Source of the DNA: Sepioteuthis lessoniana
Lineage: Eukaryota > Mollusca > Cephalopoda > Myopsida > Loliginidae
Direction of reading: 5' to 3'
Assembly: GCA_963585895.1 (NCBI GenBank)
Contig: OY757917.1
Location: forward strand, 107,304,207-107,368,206
DNA length: 64,000 bases
Shown here piece after piece: positions 35,325 to 46,244 of the stretch. The notes beneath the pieces are model-generated. The model worked only from the letters and a program-made list of their open reading frames with translations, had not been told where the DNA came from and ran no database searches. The position numbers were made by a program, and so were the translations under genes. The stretch's first letter is position 1. Each line of letters opens with the position of its first letter.

Positions 35325-35920
35325 ATCGTTTTAAGGTTTTAAAATAATCTATACTACCTTTAAAATAATAGGTACAACTATTCTATTATTTAACCTACAT
35401 GCAGATTTCCATTTTAAATGTAGTTGTGGATGAGACATATTCGTTTGCACACAATTTTTTGAGAACGAGTACTCCTTTGTAGTCGAACTATTGTGAACAG
35501 TTATGTGGCTTCCAGCAATCCTATCTAACATTAATAATTCATGCATAATAGTATGGTTTCAAAAATTGTTTCTATTTAATAATAAGTTACATTCACAGAG
35601 TTATATAGTTTTAAATCACAAATGAATTTTCTTAGTAAAAACCGTCATACACGTATTCTTAATATTGATATTTTAGACATGTGATATCAAGTATTCTTCC
35701 TGAATACTAGTGACTTTCAAGAAGATCTTTTCATACCTCAGATGGGATCCTAGCAGGAGCCTATGTTGTGAATCAAAGTGAGCTCGAAATAATAACAATG
35801 AGGAAACACTCTATACTTTCGAGAGCTCCTGAACCAGAGCCTCACAATCAATTTAGTGTTATAGCTCGTATGATGCCGAATTGGAGTTTGGCCTCGCTAA
35901 ATTTATCAACGAGAAAAGAG
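35325..35920 (-). mobile_element. decayed nonautonomous element, family N
   Basis: 35745-35890 follows the order 'gatcctagcagg', 'caatgaggaa', 'gagctcctgaaccagagcct', as in the minus-strand copies at 635-790 and 45640-45872. The AT-rich left part resembles the internal AT-rich region of the family only loosely. Confidence 0.4.
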
Positions 35921-36740
35921 AAATCATAAATGGATTTTAGAAGAATGAATCAGTATATTACAAAATTGAAAAAAAAATATAATATGACGATGGCGGAAAA
36001 CAGGAAGAGATAAGTATATTATTTTGACTAAACCAGGAGTTGACAAGATGAATATTGTTTAGAAAAAGATGTCGACAGGTACTATTTAATTTTCTCAATG
36101 CTGGCTGAGTTCGAACAATTATTCCATAAGGGGGTCAAAACTGACAGTGATGAGAGACACGTGAACTAAGTACGGTTCGCTTTAGGAGATGATTTTTATA
36201 ATATGTTTTTCCCTAAATTCGAAGCGTTCGGGAAAGCTAACCTAATCTTGAAATTGTTTGTGAATTAAAGTTCTTTGGATTCTTTATTACATGATAGAAA
36301 TAACAGACTAATATGAGGAATAGTATCTGCGAAACTGTTACACGTTTACTATGAGAAAAACGAACTCTGAAGATGGAGGCAGATTGATGTTGTGGAATTA
36401 ATCAGTGGAATCCAAATACCGACATAATTGATATTATAAATAGTACCAACACAACCAGCCCAACAGTTGAATAAAATTGCTCATAAAACGAGAGATTTAC
36501 TCACTGAGCAGACCAGCTAATTGACCTGACTCCTGATATTGTACCCTACAACCAAGAGCAGAGATGTGGAGAAAAACTTAAAACATAGTATGATATTTTG
36601 AGGGGCCATGTAGAAGACTCAGAATGCCGAGAAATTGATTATCTATTAAACCGTCGACTTGGCCTCCTTGTCAAATTATTAATTATGCACCGGTAAATGG
36701 GAATGTATGTACTATTTCAGATAATTTTAAACTAAACAAA
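35921..36740. other. no feature recognised
   Basis: AT-rich, purine-biased DNA. It could be a badly decayed LINE, but I could not find any conserved motif. Confidence 0.35.
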
Positions 36741-36742
36741 AT

Positions 36743-37070
36743 ATTTTGTTACAAATCCGAGTCGTGTTTTTCGTTGGCGTTTCAATTAAGTTTTTTTCTT
36801 TCTTAAACGAGTAGTCTCATCCATCCATATTTCGATTGGCGTCTTTAATTAGCGAGCGATTTTCTTTCTGTATCAAAAAGCACAACGAGGGCGAATTCGC
36901 AGATGGACCGAGTTATCTGGTGACTCAACTAGCCAAACGGAACTGTTACCAGATAGAAGGTAGAGAGAAGAGAGCGGCTTGGATGACACATTAGGACGCC
37001 CTATTTAAGCTGCCTTAACTCTTTAAAAGGGATACGATCAGCGCATTCTCGACTCTACCAACTTGGCGAT
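36743..37070 (+). promoter_or_regulatory. possible LTR/promoter-like segment
   Basis: This less AT-rich block contains a TATA-like 'ctatttaag' at about 37001-37009, 30-50 bp before 'tcagcgcattctcgactc', and then 'acttggcgatcctgctg' at about 37060. TGGCG next to an LTR end is typical of a gypsy primer-binding site (compare 63275-63292). The left border 'tgttacaaatccg' would give TG. No partner LTR is in the window. This is a weak inference. Confidence 0.25.
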
Positions 37071-37287
37071 CCTGCTGTTATTTAATCGATGGTGAAACTA
37101 TTTTTGTTCTGGTTTCCCGAACTAAAATATCTAAATGGATTCATTTTGTTAAAGTTTGATAATATATATAACTTCGATCTTATATGTTTATATTATATAT
37201 CTTGCTAAGTCTTTTTTTCCAACATTATTGTGCCTCTTAAAGAAGAAAATGGTATATTGTAACGGAAATAACTATACTATTTAGCCA

Positions 37288-37710
37288 AATGTCATCATCA
37301 TCATCATATCGTGCTGGCAGCACGGATATCCCTGACCCTCTCTCACCACTCCTCCCTATCGTTCATCGCCCAAGGTAGGTCTTCAGGACAACAACCTGTA
37401 TCCTCACATAGCTGCTGAATGTACGTTCGAGCTGGTCGTCCTGCTTTTGCGCGGCCATGTGTGGGGATCCATAAGAGTACATCTCTTATGAGTTCATCTC
37501 TGCTTCTCCAGCAGTGTCCTGCATGTCTGGTTCGTCTAACTTGGATAGTTTTCGTGATAGGGGGCAGGTGGCCGTACAGTTGGTGTCTTGTGGGGTGTTG
37601 CTGCCAGGACTTGTTCAGGATTGCACGCAGCATTCTTGTGTAATTGCCATCTAGTTTCTTCTCCAGCCGTTTTGTTAGCGTCCATGTAGTGCATATCATC
37701 TGCAATAGAA
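37288..37710 (-). pseudogene. RTE-like LINE 3' end, 5'-truncated
   Basis: The minus-strand frame 37343-37705 reads 'TWTLTKRLEKKLDGNYTRML', 'RRTRHAGHCWRSRDELIRDV', 'HGRAKAGRPARTYIQQLCED' and 'PEDLPWAMNDREEW', then a stop (TGA) where the family has Arg. The rest of the end (RVRDI...) is present beyond that stop, followed by 'catcatcatcatc' as tail at 37291. The single nonsense change makes it a slightly degraded copy. Confidence 0.85.
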
Positions 37711-37779
37711 TGTTTTAAGAAGTAAATATATATCTGAATAGGGGATCGTTTATTTTAAAAGAAGTGTTTAGTGTAAATA

Positions 37780-38035
37780 ATAGCATATTTTAGAGAGAAT
37801 TCGATTTAACCTGGGATTGTTTACCAGGCGAGTGAGTCAACATTTACTAGGCGAGATCCCCCTATAAATTTAACTGCATGAAACTGTTCCACATACAGTT
37901 AACCATGGACAGGTAGAATCAGTAGTAAGCATTATTTGCCATTCTTACCTGGTGTTGGGACTGAACCAGGAAACTCCAAATTAGTTTTATACCAAACGCC
38001 TTATCCACTGCGCCATTTCAATTTGTGTGACTTAC
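37780..38035 (-). mobile_element. tRNA-derived SINE, family F
   Basis: The minus strand begins with 'aatggcgcagtggataaggc', a clear tRNA A-box/D-arm type start, then a B-box-like 'ggttcagtcccaacacc'. The downstream part (to about 37790) contains 'atgctta' and 'acctgtccatggttaactg'. It is the only copy in the window, so its 3' end is uncertain. A tRNA pseudogene fused to other sequence is an alternative. Confidence 0.65.
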
Positions 38036-38049
38036 AAACTTGAAGTTCC

Positions 38050-38335
38050 CGTGGTGCCCGTGGTGTAATGGTTATCGCCGTAGGAAATAGACACGGCGAC
38101 ACGATTTCAAATCCTGGACGAGACTGATTGCAATTCACATAGCCTTGGGAAAGGTCAATTATTCTCACTCCAGCTATGGGTAAATAGTAGGACAGACTAT
38201 GTTTTTCAGCCTTAGTAAGGCAACTAGTTTAGGAGAAGGACAACTCTGAATTCAACCTGTTAAACTCCACTTAAAAATTTACCTTGTATCATATCCTGCC
38301 CGAGCGGAGAGGTTGGTAAATATGATAAACCTAAA
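38050..38335 (+). mobile_element. tRNA-derived SINE, family B
   Basis: Head 'gtgcccgtggtgtaatggtt', middle 'cagctatgggtaaatagtag', end 'gagaggttggtaaatatg'. It is collinear with the TSD-defined copies. A short deletion after 'cacatag' removes 'cactaatacc'. No clear TSD. Confidence 0.85.
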
Positions 38336-38516
38336 ATTTCCATCAACCTATGAGATACTGGTCACGCCTATCAAGTACGACTTTTTCCTTTATCGCTTTT
38401 TTTGCAATTATTTCTATTCTCATACGGAAAAATCAAAATTTTAGGTTTTCATTTTATATATAACAAAATTATCTGTTAATAGAAGCCAATGACATAGGTA
38501 ATGTTACCATAAAATT

Positions 38517-39042
38517 TTTTACCATAGCCCGATATGGATATGCGAAATGGACATATGATGTTCATATAAATATAACATAGAACATAGGGATCTCGAAACA
38601 CGAAAAACACTTACAACTTCTCAGTTCAGATACGAAACTTTTAATTCCTTTGAGTTTAAAGGTTTTTCGACATAAAGAGAGAGAAGCACAATCTTTCTAT
38701 TTGGCCTTTTCATCTGCCCCCCATCTCGTGCGACACCTATCCAAGGCCTCCGCGAGCAAGCGAAAGTCAACCATCTTGTCCGGTGTCTAGTTTCAACTCT
38801 ACTAACTTTCTTCAAATTCCCCAAATCCTCCGCGCGCTTCCGGTGCGTGACGTCATTCGCACTCTGTATCCCTGTTTCCCATCTCGGGCTATTGTGACAT
38901 CTCTAAGTGACACGTCCGCTCCGCCCACGTGCGCGTGAACACCTTAATGTTGCACCTAAGTAACCCATGCACTGAGCTGAAAGTTTCTCAGCCTAATTAA
39001 ACCCAAAGGCATGAAACGAAATCCCTCGGCCATTATATTACA
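38517..39042 (-). mobile_element. solo LTR, family E (copy 2)
   Basis: It is collinear with 25916-26464, including 'aaacacgaaaaacacttac', 'gcgcgcttccggtgcgtgac', 'ctaagtgacacgtccgct' and the end 'ggccattatattaca'. The left TG has become TT. The adjacent DNA contains no retrotransposon coding sequence and no TSD is evident. Confidence 0.6.
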
Positions 39043-39640
39043 TAATCTGTGAACCGATTCGAACAGGGTAAGTTTGTTTATTTCTACTTCAGGCCATGAC
39101 TATTTGGAAACGAGTGATTGTCCTTTGCCTTTTTTTTTCTTCTATTGCTTGGGATCGTCTCTTAATGTTTAGTTTTTCTTATATCCATGTAGTTGAAAAA
39201 AAGCCCTGGCTGGGTGTGTATATGCTTGGCTAAATCTCCCCCTTGCCATTTCTACCTTACTTATAATCACGTGAAAGTATTGAAACATAACGGTACCAAA
39301 TAGACGCTGGTACTATCACGTGCTCGAACGGGACTAAAGTAGTTGTCGGACCCTGTTGTAATAGAAGTATGGTTCGAACTAACCCCGTTATCTGAGGTGT
39401 GGACTGGTTAAGGCACTAAATAGAAGGTTGTAACATAACGGTACTAAAGAGACGTTGTAATATTCGTGCACCAAATAGGACATTGTATCGTTACACACAG
39501 AATGTTGGGTTTTACCAGCACGTGCTCGAACATGTTAATGGTCGTATCTTTACGTCTTAAGTAGATGTCAGAACCTGTTGTAACCTCGTTGAAGGAAAAG
39601 TTGACAAACATACAAAACTCAGTCTTAGTTCAGTAACACA
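39043..39640. repeat. imperfect internal duplication, possible LTR piece
   Basis: 'cacgtgctcgaac' occurs at about 39318 and again at about 39521. Each is followed within 30-70 bp by 'gtcggaccctgttgtaa' or 'gtcagaacctgttgtaac', so a roughly 200-bp unit is duplicated imperfectly. No LTR ends are clear. Confidence 0.4.
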
Positions 39641-39905
39641 AAGGTTTATTTGCTTTATTGGCCTATGGGTAGAGTGTTCACCAACAGTTCGGGAGACCGA
39701 GTTTCAATCCCAGGTCGAGTTATACCAGAGACTTTAAAAATGGTACTTCATACCTCCTTGCTTAACACTCAGCTATATAAAGTACATATCACGGGTAAAG
39801 TGGAGGAATCCAAGGAAAGGAGTAACGCCCTCTCCTACACCTCAATGTAGTAGCTATTGAAAAGGGAGCCTTAGGGTTGCCCTTGACTACGGTCGCCAAC
39901 TTTAC
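39641..39905 (+). mobile_element. tRNA-derived SINE, family C
   Basis: Plus-strand copy: 'attggcctatgggtagagtg', B-box-like 'gtttcaatcccagg', 'cctccttgcttaacactcag', 'tagtagctattgaaaaggga', end 'cggtcgccaactttac' and a T-rich tail. It is collinear with 33770-34022 on the opposite strand. Confidence 0.88.
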
Positions 39906-41775
39906 TTTTTTATTTTACATTTTTTAAGTAGCCGCAGGAAGAAAGAGAGTATTAAAGTATAAAGAAAAAACATGTCATGGGGAGAAGAAGAGAGAGCAGA
40001 CACAAACCTTGTATTTTTTTGTATCATCTTGCCTTTGTTCTAATATGCTTGTTTCGTCTTCAACGGTTCGAGTCTGGTGCGAGACCCTTTTTTGGAGCTC
40101 ACCCCTAAATGGGGTTCGCAATTTTCGTCTATTTTTTATACTTCCGTAGCTAGTGTTTGACACAGGTCTTTATTTCTTCGCGTCCAGCGCTGCTTACTCA
40201 CGTTCAAAACCAACTTGTCAACTTACTTCCGCCAAGTGTCGGAAGGAGGACCATATCCGTTTTCGGTGGTTCCCCACCCGCGCAGAAGATTTGGGACCTT
40301 CGCATTGTTCCTAATAATTTTGATTACCGTAGTCAATCTCTCGTAGCTGGCTGACTTTTAAAAAGTGCTTTCGCATAGGGAACTCAGAGGTCACTGGCCT
40401 TTCCAGTATACGCTATGTCTGCTTTTCCGTCTTCTTTTTCTTCTTTCTCTCTTTTTTTCCGTATTCTTTATAACTTGGACCTACCATATCACGTTAAGAA
40501 AATTGTTTTTCTATTTTGGAATGTTCTGTTTTGTTTGAATTGCTTGACCCTCTCTTAATATTTTTTAAGTCTTCTTTTTATTTCTCTTTTCATTCCTAAA
40601 TATCTTTGCTTGCTTTTCATTCCCTTCCTGTCTTGCTTTTTTGATGCAGTTTCTGTATCTGTCCTTCAAGCCTAATTTTGCATATGTCCTGTTTTTCTGT
40701 TCGGGTTCCTAAGCGAAACACTGACTTTATCACAGATTAGTTTTGTAACATAGTGCATTTCTGAGGCAAACATAGAGAGTCTCATACCTATAAAAATCTA
40801 CGAAGTTAATTTGGATTTTAGAAGAATATAGAAAATAAAGAAGTGTGTATAAGAGCTTTTGAACGCGATACGTTGAAACAAATGTATCGTTTTTTATCAT
40901 CAAAATTTCTGCTATGGAATCAGTGTTTGAAGTATTTAGATAAAAAATAATTTCTCAAACATCGGAATTATTCCGTGACAGATGAAAATTGTTATTGTGG
41001 TGAAAAGATTTTAAAATTCGGTTGATCGAAAAAAATGCTTATTTTTCTTTAGACTCTTCGTGTAGGATTTCTCGAAAAATAACAGTGTAGAATATTTTGT
41101 AGTCTTCAGTAATTCATTGTTTCTCCTGGTATTTTTGAGTTAAGAAGTTGATTTGTGTACCTGAAATGAGTACAGCCAAGATTGAATTGATCCCGGTGGA
41201 TTCCTCATGTTGGCTAATGAGGGAGTACATGCCGATCATTACACTCAGATCTGTAACCTGAATCTAATTTCATTATTTGCCATTTTTCATGAATAGAGTA
41301 CGAATCAGAGGTTTATTAGTATTTGTTCAATTATAGATGTGTCCAAGTATTCCTTAGTGGAAGAAAGCACTTGTGCGGGCTAGAAAATGCAGATACTTGT
41401 AGCTTTGGAATATAACATTTTAGCATAGTAAAATACACATCATCTTTTATTCATTTTTGGCTAAATAAGATATTTTTCTTGTTTTTGTTCTTTTGGGTTA
41501 GCATTTCTTATTGATTTTTTCCCACTTCTACCCTTTACAAATCTTTGGCCGTAAGATTCATAATTCAAATTAAGATTAAAGTTGTCAAACTCAACTCATA
41601 ATAATTTGGTAATAAGAGCACAGACAAAATGAACAAATTAGCGATGATATAGTTTAGATTTTCAAACATAAGTTTTCGGTATTTTCTCTCCTAGTGGAAA
41701 TCTTATAATATACCAGAAGTAGCAAGTGTATGTTATGAGGATGAAGAAATAAAACGGTAAATAACATAAATAGCG
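39906..41775. other. no feature recognised; GC-richer island 39980-40400
   Basis: The island contains 'ggttcgagtctggtgcgaga' (B-box-like) and a 65-codon ORF at 40157-40354 without a recognisable domain. It may be an old LTR or SINE. The remainder is T-rich and featureless. Confidence 0.4.
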
Positions 41776-41779
41776 AATG

Positions 41780-42030
41780 TAACTAATTGGCTCAAAAGGA
41801 GAACAGAACTAGGCATGACTGGATAGGGAAGATGATGAACAGGCATGACTATATAGGGAAGATGATCGACTCAGGATTGTGCAAGTGATTGAAATGTGAT
41901 CATAAAACATACGGGAATAAGCCGGAATCCGTACTAGAAAGCAAGACGTAAAACTCTCTGGACTTTTAAGATACAAACTCATCAACTAATACCGGTCAAA
42001 AACCAGATATGGACATTAATATGTATTTAC
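41780..42030 (+). pseudogene. RLE-type LINE fragment, plus strand (1 of array)
   Basis: The translation in shifting frames gives a 'W.GKMI' segment, 'KPESVLESKT' and a 'KIQTHQLIPVKNQ' segment, the linker between zinc knuckle and endonuclease. A 30-bp stretch ('aggcatgactggatagggaa'...) is duplicated in tandem at 41811-41870. This is the first of a series of plus-strand fragments reaching 52.7 kb. Confidence 0.55.
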
Positions 42031-42057
42031 AGGGAATAGATATATGAGAATTTTACA

Positions 42058-42260
42058 ATGTTTTTTTTTTTTTTTTGTCTCTTTTATGGCATAACAACAT
42101 TCATGGGTTATTCTACGACAAATACTTCTTTGTTGAACAGTAGAGAAACTATTTAACCCATTGGTGGAGGGATGAGTTTTATAACTTTGCTAATGATATT
42201 AGTCTGAAAGTGAACGTAATAGCGGCACTGGAGTTCAAGTTCGTTTACTTTAAGGCCACA
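42058..42260 (-). mobile_element. SINE family D, minus strand, head lost
   Basis: The reverse complement contains 'gccgctattacgttcac', 'caatgggttaaatagt', 'gaataacccatgaatgttgt' and 'tatgccataaaagagac', then a poly(A)-like run (T run 42060-42076 on the plus strand). It is collinear with the TSD-defined copy at 19705-19939 but lacks the tRNA-like head. Confidence 0.65.
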
Positions 42261-42279
42261 GTAAAGCAATACAGCACAC

Positions 42280-42930
42280 CGCCGGTATGTACAATAATAT
42301 TTTATTATAGTAAATATATGTTATCTTCAACAGTATATATATTTACTACAAATATATTAAGTATGTACAATAATATCTATTCATAATAAACGTATAAGGT
42401 ATGCACAAATAATATTGTATAATGAATACATGATATTTCCAATAACATGAATTATATATATATATATATATATATATATCGTTATGAGTATTCTTAATAA
42501 ATTCATAAGTTATGTACAGTGATATGTATTTATAATGAATATATATATGTATTATAAATTTACAATGAAGGGAGGTGCCCGTAGTGTAATGGTTATCGTA
42601 GTAGGAAATGGACAAGGTGACACGACTTCAAATACTGGACGAGACTGATAGCATTTCACATAGCACTAATACCTTTGGGAAAGGTATGAATCCAATCATT
42701 CTCCCTCCAACTATGGGTACATAGTAGGACAGACAGTGTTCTTCAGCCTTGGGTGAGGCAACTAGTCTAGGAGAAGGAAAACTCTGAATTCCAACCTGTT
42801 AAACTCCACTTAAAAATTGACCTTGTGTCATATCCTGCCCGAGCGGAGGGGTTGGGTAAATATGATAAATTTACAATAAATATAAATTGTATGCTCAATA
42901 GTATGTATTTAGAATAAATATATAAGAAGC
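42280..42930. repeat. AT-rich minisatellite (about 38-bp unit) split by a SINE
   Basis: Imperfect units of the type 'gtatgtacaataatatgtat' followed by 'ttataataaatatataa' recur at about 42287, 42361, 42400, 42510 and 42890. A (TA)n tract (42453-42479) interrupts the array, and a family-B SINE divides it at 42567-42864. Confidence 0.65.
42554..42877 (+). mobile_element. tRNA-derived SINE, family B, with 13-bp TSD
   Basis: The direct repeats ATAAATTTACAAT (42554-42566 and 42865-42877) flank the SINE. The head 'gtgcccgtagtgtaatggtt' and end 'ggaggggttgggtaaatatg' are as in the other copies. The insertion is younger than the minisatellite it splits. Confidence 0.9.
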
Positions 42931-42959
42931 CCTTTTAAATTAGAAAAAAAAAAAGAATA

Positions 42960-43262
42960 TATCATCTAATAGAATCTGACGTTCCACTGTTTCACGGAGT
43001 AAAACTAAAAGAAACCAAAACAATGCATAAATACATAAATCTTGCAGCAGAAATAAAACTTTTAGAACATTATGGTGACGTAAATACTCATTTTAGTTGA
43101 TGTTCATGGTACCTTCCATAGATGTTGAATAAAACACTGGATGTTTTCGAAAGCCGAAGCACAGTCTAAATCACCAAAACCACGGTATTGCTGAGGTAGG
43201 TGAGAATACTGAGAATGGTTCTGGAGACCAGTGGAGACTTGGAATCACTTATAATCATTTTA
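42960..43262 (+). pseudogene. RLE-type LINE endonuclease end and C-terminus
   Basis: The plus-strand frame reads 'GVKLKETKTMHKYINLAAEI', the endonuclease K...KY region, then the C-terminal end as 'VRILRMVLETSGDLESL' at 43199-43252. No AAT tail follows. Instead, at about 43320, the RT of the next copy begins, so this tail is joined to another copy's body. Confidence 0.7.
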
Positions 43263-43319
43263 AAGACCACCATTTGATACTGGCGTAAAAAAATGAACTT
43301 GGAAAAGTGAAATTCGTTC

Positions 43320-45035
43320 ATAATAATAACTTTATCGAGAAAATCATAAAAGTCATTAACTTTATCGAGTAAACTATGAAAACCTGGAGATTGGAATTAA
43401 CAGCAAGAGGGAAAAGCTTAGCTTAAGTAAAAATCAGGAAAGGTATATTCCAGGGAGATTCGCAATCACCAATACTATTTGTAATAGCGATGACGCCACT
43501 CAACCACATACTCAGGAAATGGACGGATGGATAGAAATTTAGCAAATCGCAGAAAATATCAATCACTTAATGTACATGGACGACATCAAACTGTTTGCCA
43601 AAAATAACATAAAGAATCGGAAATTCTATTACATGCAATGGGGATATACAGTCAGGACGTAGGGGTTGAATTTGGCAAAAAAATGCATGTTAAAAATGAG
43701 TAGAAAACGACACATGAAACTACTAAATCAAGTAAAATCAGGACGTTCGGAGAAATGTATAAATACTTAGTACTATTGGAGATTCCCACCATCAAACAAG
43801 TGAAGATAAAAGAAAAAATTAAGAAAGAGTATTTGTGGAGAATAAGAAAACTACATAAGCAAAACAATATAGCAGGAAACTTATAAAAGAGATAAATACC
43901 TGGGCTTGGCTCCTAGTAAGATACTCCGCACTATTTTTAAGAGGTCTAAAGAACTTAAACAAATGGAACAGAGAACAAGAATACTAACGACCATCCCAGA
44001 TATGATATTTACAGATTTTATGTGTCAGGAAAAGAGGGTGAAAGAGGGTTTGCCAGCATTGAAGATAGCGTTGAAGCATCGATACATAGACTCGAATACT
44101 ACGTGGGACTGCATGGAAGAAGACTGATTACAGCTATCAAGAACAGGACTGATGACACGAAGATAAACAAAACAAACCAGAAAACAAAAATGGGGGAAAG
44201 AAACAACCGTAAGGATGTCTTAAGCAACGAACAAGCAACCTCTCACGCGAGAATACGTGGATGTGACTAAGAAAGAGAGATCTCATGAGCGAAACTGACT
44301 GTCTACTGAAATCACCACAAAACAACGCCATAAGGACCGATCATATTGAAGCAAGAATTGATAAGACGCAACAAAACAGCAAATGTAGATTATGTGACGA
44401 TAGAGACGAAGCAATCAATCACATTATAAGCAACTTCACCAATCTTGCACAGAAATAGTATAAGACTAGACAAGATTGGTTGGTGATGATGATCCAATGT
44501 AAATCGTACCAGAAATTTAAATTCGACAACATGAACAAATGGTATATGTAAAATCCAGAATCTGTCTTGGCGAATGAGACACATAAACATATCAGGGATT
44601 TTGTGTTAAAAACGATGATTTAATCTCGGCCAGATGACCAGACGTAGTCATAATCAGCAAGAAATACAGGACTTGCCGAATTGTGGACTTTGATGTTAGA
44701 GCTGACCACAGAGTAAAATTGATAGAAAATGAAAATAAAGATAATTACCAGGATATTCCGGGGGAATTGAAAAACAGTGAAACATGAAAGTGACTGGGAT
44801 ACCAATTGTAATTGATGTTTTTGGTACAGTCACCAAAGGGTTAATTCAGGGACTTGATGACTTGGAAATAAGAGAACGAGTGGAGACCATCCAAACTACA
44901 GCATTATTAAGATGGACCAAAATACTGAAAAGAGCCCTGGAGACTTTAAGAGACATGCAGTCACACAAACTCCAGTGAGAAAGCATCATCTAATTCTGGT
45001 TTAAAAACTATCAAAAATAAAATAATAATAACAAC
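43320..45035 (+). pseudogene. RLE-type LINE: RT palm to C-terminus, best copy
   Basis: Order of parts: the RT motif 'GIFQGDSQSPILFVIAM' at about 43445; catalytic box YMDDIKLFA at 43573-43599; the thumb region around 43900-44120 ('KILRTIFKRSKELKQMEQRT'); the linker at 44120-44300; a CCHC-type zinc knuckle at 44384-44440 (C-x2-C-x7-H) whose last Cys is Phe; the restriction-like endonuclease signature with PD at 44638-44643, 'CRIVDFDV' and 'ADHRVKL'; and the C-terminus 'IPIVIDVFGTVTKGLIQGL' to 'IQTTALLRWTKILKRALETL' (ORF 44784-44978). An AATAATAAT tail at about 45022 follows. Several frameshifts break it. CCHC plus PD-(D/E)XK after the RT is the architecture of R2/R4/NeSL-type LINEs. Confidence 0.82.
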
Positions 45036-45039
45036 CAAT

Positions 45040-46030
45040 CACATAATAAGCAAATGCAGCAAATTAGCACAAAATGTATAAGAATAGAAATGACTGGTTG
45101 GGGGATGTGATCCATAGGGATTTTTTCAAGATATTGAAATCGTACCATACGAACTAATAGTATATGCACATATATTAGCGGATCACGACAACCACACACT
45201 AAAATAGCAAAAAAAAAAGGACTTGCCGAATTATAAACTTACCGTCCGGGCAGATCACGCAGTCCAATAGAAAGTAAACGAAAAGAGAGATAAGTACATT
45301 GACCTAGCTTGGGAACAAAAAAGTGTGGAACAAGAAAATGACAGTGATACCAATCGTACGCAAGGTACTGTAACTAATGGCAAAGGATACGTAATGGGAC
45401 TGGAGGACTGGGAAATTAGAGCATGGTTTGGTTTCGTTGTTTGTGTTTTATGGCATATCAACATTTGGAGGTTATTTAACGCCAAATCCATTTTTATGTA
45501 AATAATCTGTTCTATTTCAAAGAATTCAGTAAAGCATATGCACGCAGTTTAAATGTAAGTAGAATTTGATTGTGAAAAACATTTCTATTTCAAGCCATTC
45601 AGTTTAGTCAAACAATTCAGTTTAGCATAAGTATGCCGTTAGTTCTTTTTAACCCATAGATAGGGCCCTATCAGGTGCTACAAGGCCGGGCCAGAGTTCA
45701 TCTGGGAGCAATGGCAATGAAAGGGTGTTCCGCATTCCCCAAATCTCCAGCATCACTGGAACCTCACCATCAGATTTTTTAGTGTCAGATCCAGGACACT
45801 CATTGGGGGGGGAGTCTACCTCTCTGCAGAGGTGCTGTCGGTGTATTCTAAAGCCCCAACCTACTAGGCAAGTTAGAGCATTAGAGGAAACCATCAAACT
45901 AAAACACTGTTAAGATCAGCCAGAATACTGAGAAAAGTCATCGAGAATTGAGGACACATGCTGTCACGCAAACTCCTGGGAGAGACTATCAGCTACTGCT
46001 AATGTAAAAAAACTCTCAAAGGAGTCAAAT
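45040..46030 (+). pseudogene. RLE-type LINE 3' part, split by an insertion
   Basis: It starts within the zinc knuckle ('NHIISKCSKLAQN' at about 45040), continues through 'KRTCRI' and 'MTVIPIV' to 'LEDWEIRA', is interrupted by the element at 45416-45881, and resumes with a decayed 'SARILRKVIEN' at 45910-45950. Its 5' end follows directly on the AAT tail of the copy at 43320-45035. The host frame is broken independently of the insertion. Confidence 0.75.
45416..45881 (-). mobile_element. nonautonomous element N, 448 bp, 9-bp TSD
   Basis: TTAGAGCAT occurs at 45416-45424 and 45873-45881, flanking a minus-strand insertion. Read on the minus strand it has a GC-rich first half ('gtaggttggggctttagaat', 'gtagcacctgatagggccct') and then AT-rich repeats of the type 'aaactgaattgtttga'. 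It ends with the tail 'ggcgttaaataacctccaaa' then 'tgttgatatgccataaaac'. This tail is the one of SINE family D. No tRNA-like head is evident, so it may be a SINE of another origin or a 5'-truncated LINE 3' end. Clear TSDs prove insertion into the RLE LINE. Confidence 0.88.
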
Positions 46031-46205
46031 AGTAAATTAGAGAGTTCATATCAGAGTTTTTACTCAAGAATGTTTTAAAAGTGATTGAATCACACAAAAG
46101 ATACGTTAGATATATCTACCAAAATAATCCCCTGTCATGTAGACAGAACTATAGATCAAAATTCACTACTTTAGAAGCAGGCCTATCTTTATTGATTATC
46201 TAACA

Positions 46206-46244
<39 letters not shown>

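Noticed and set aside
25916-39042. a single LTR retrotransposon bounded by the two family-E copies
   Set aside because: The 12 kb between contains unrelated repeats, no gag-pol remains, no primer-binding site or polypurine tract at the inner borders, and no TSD at the outer ones.
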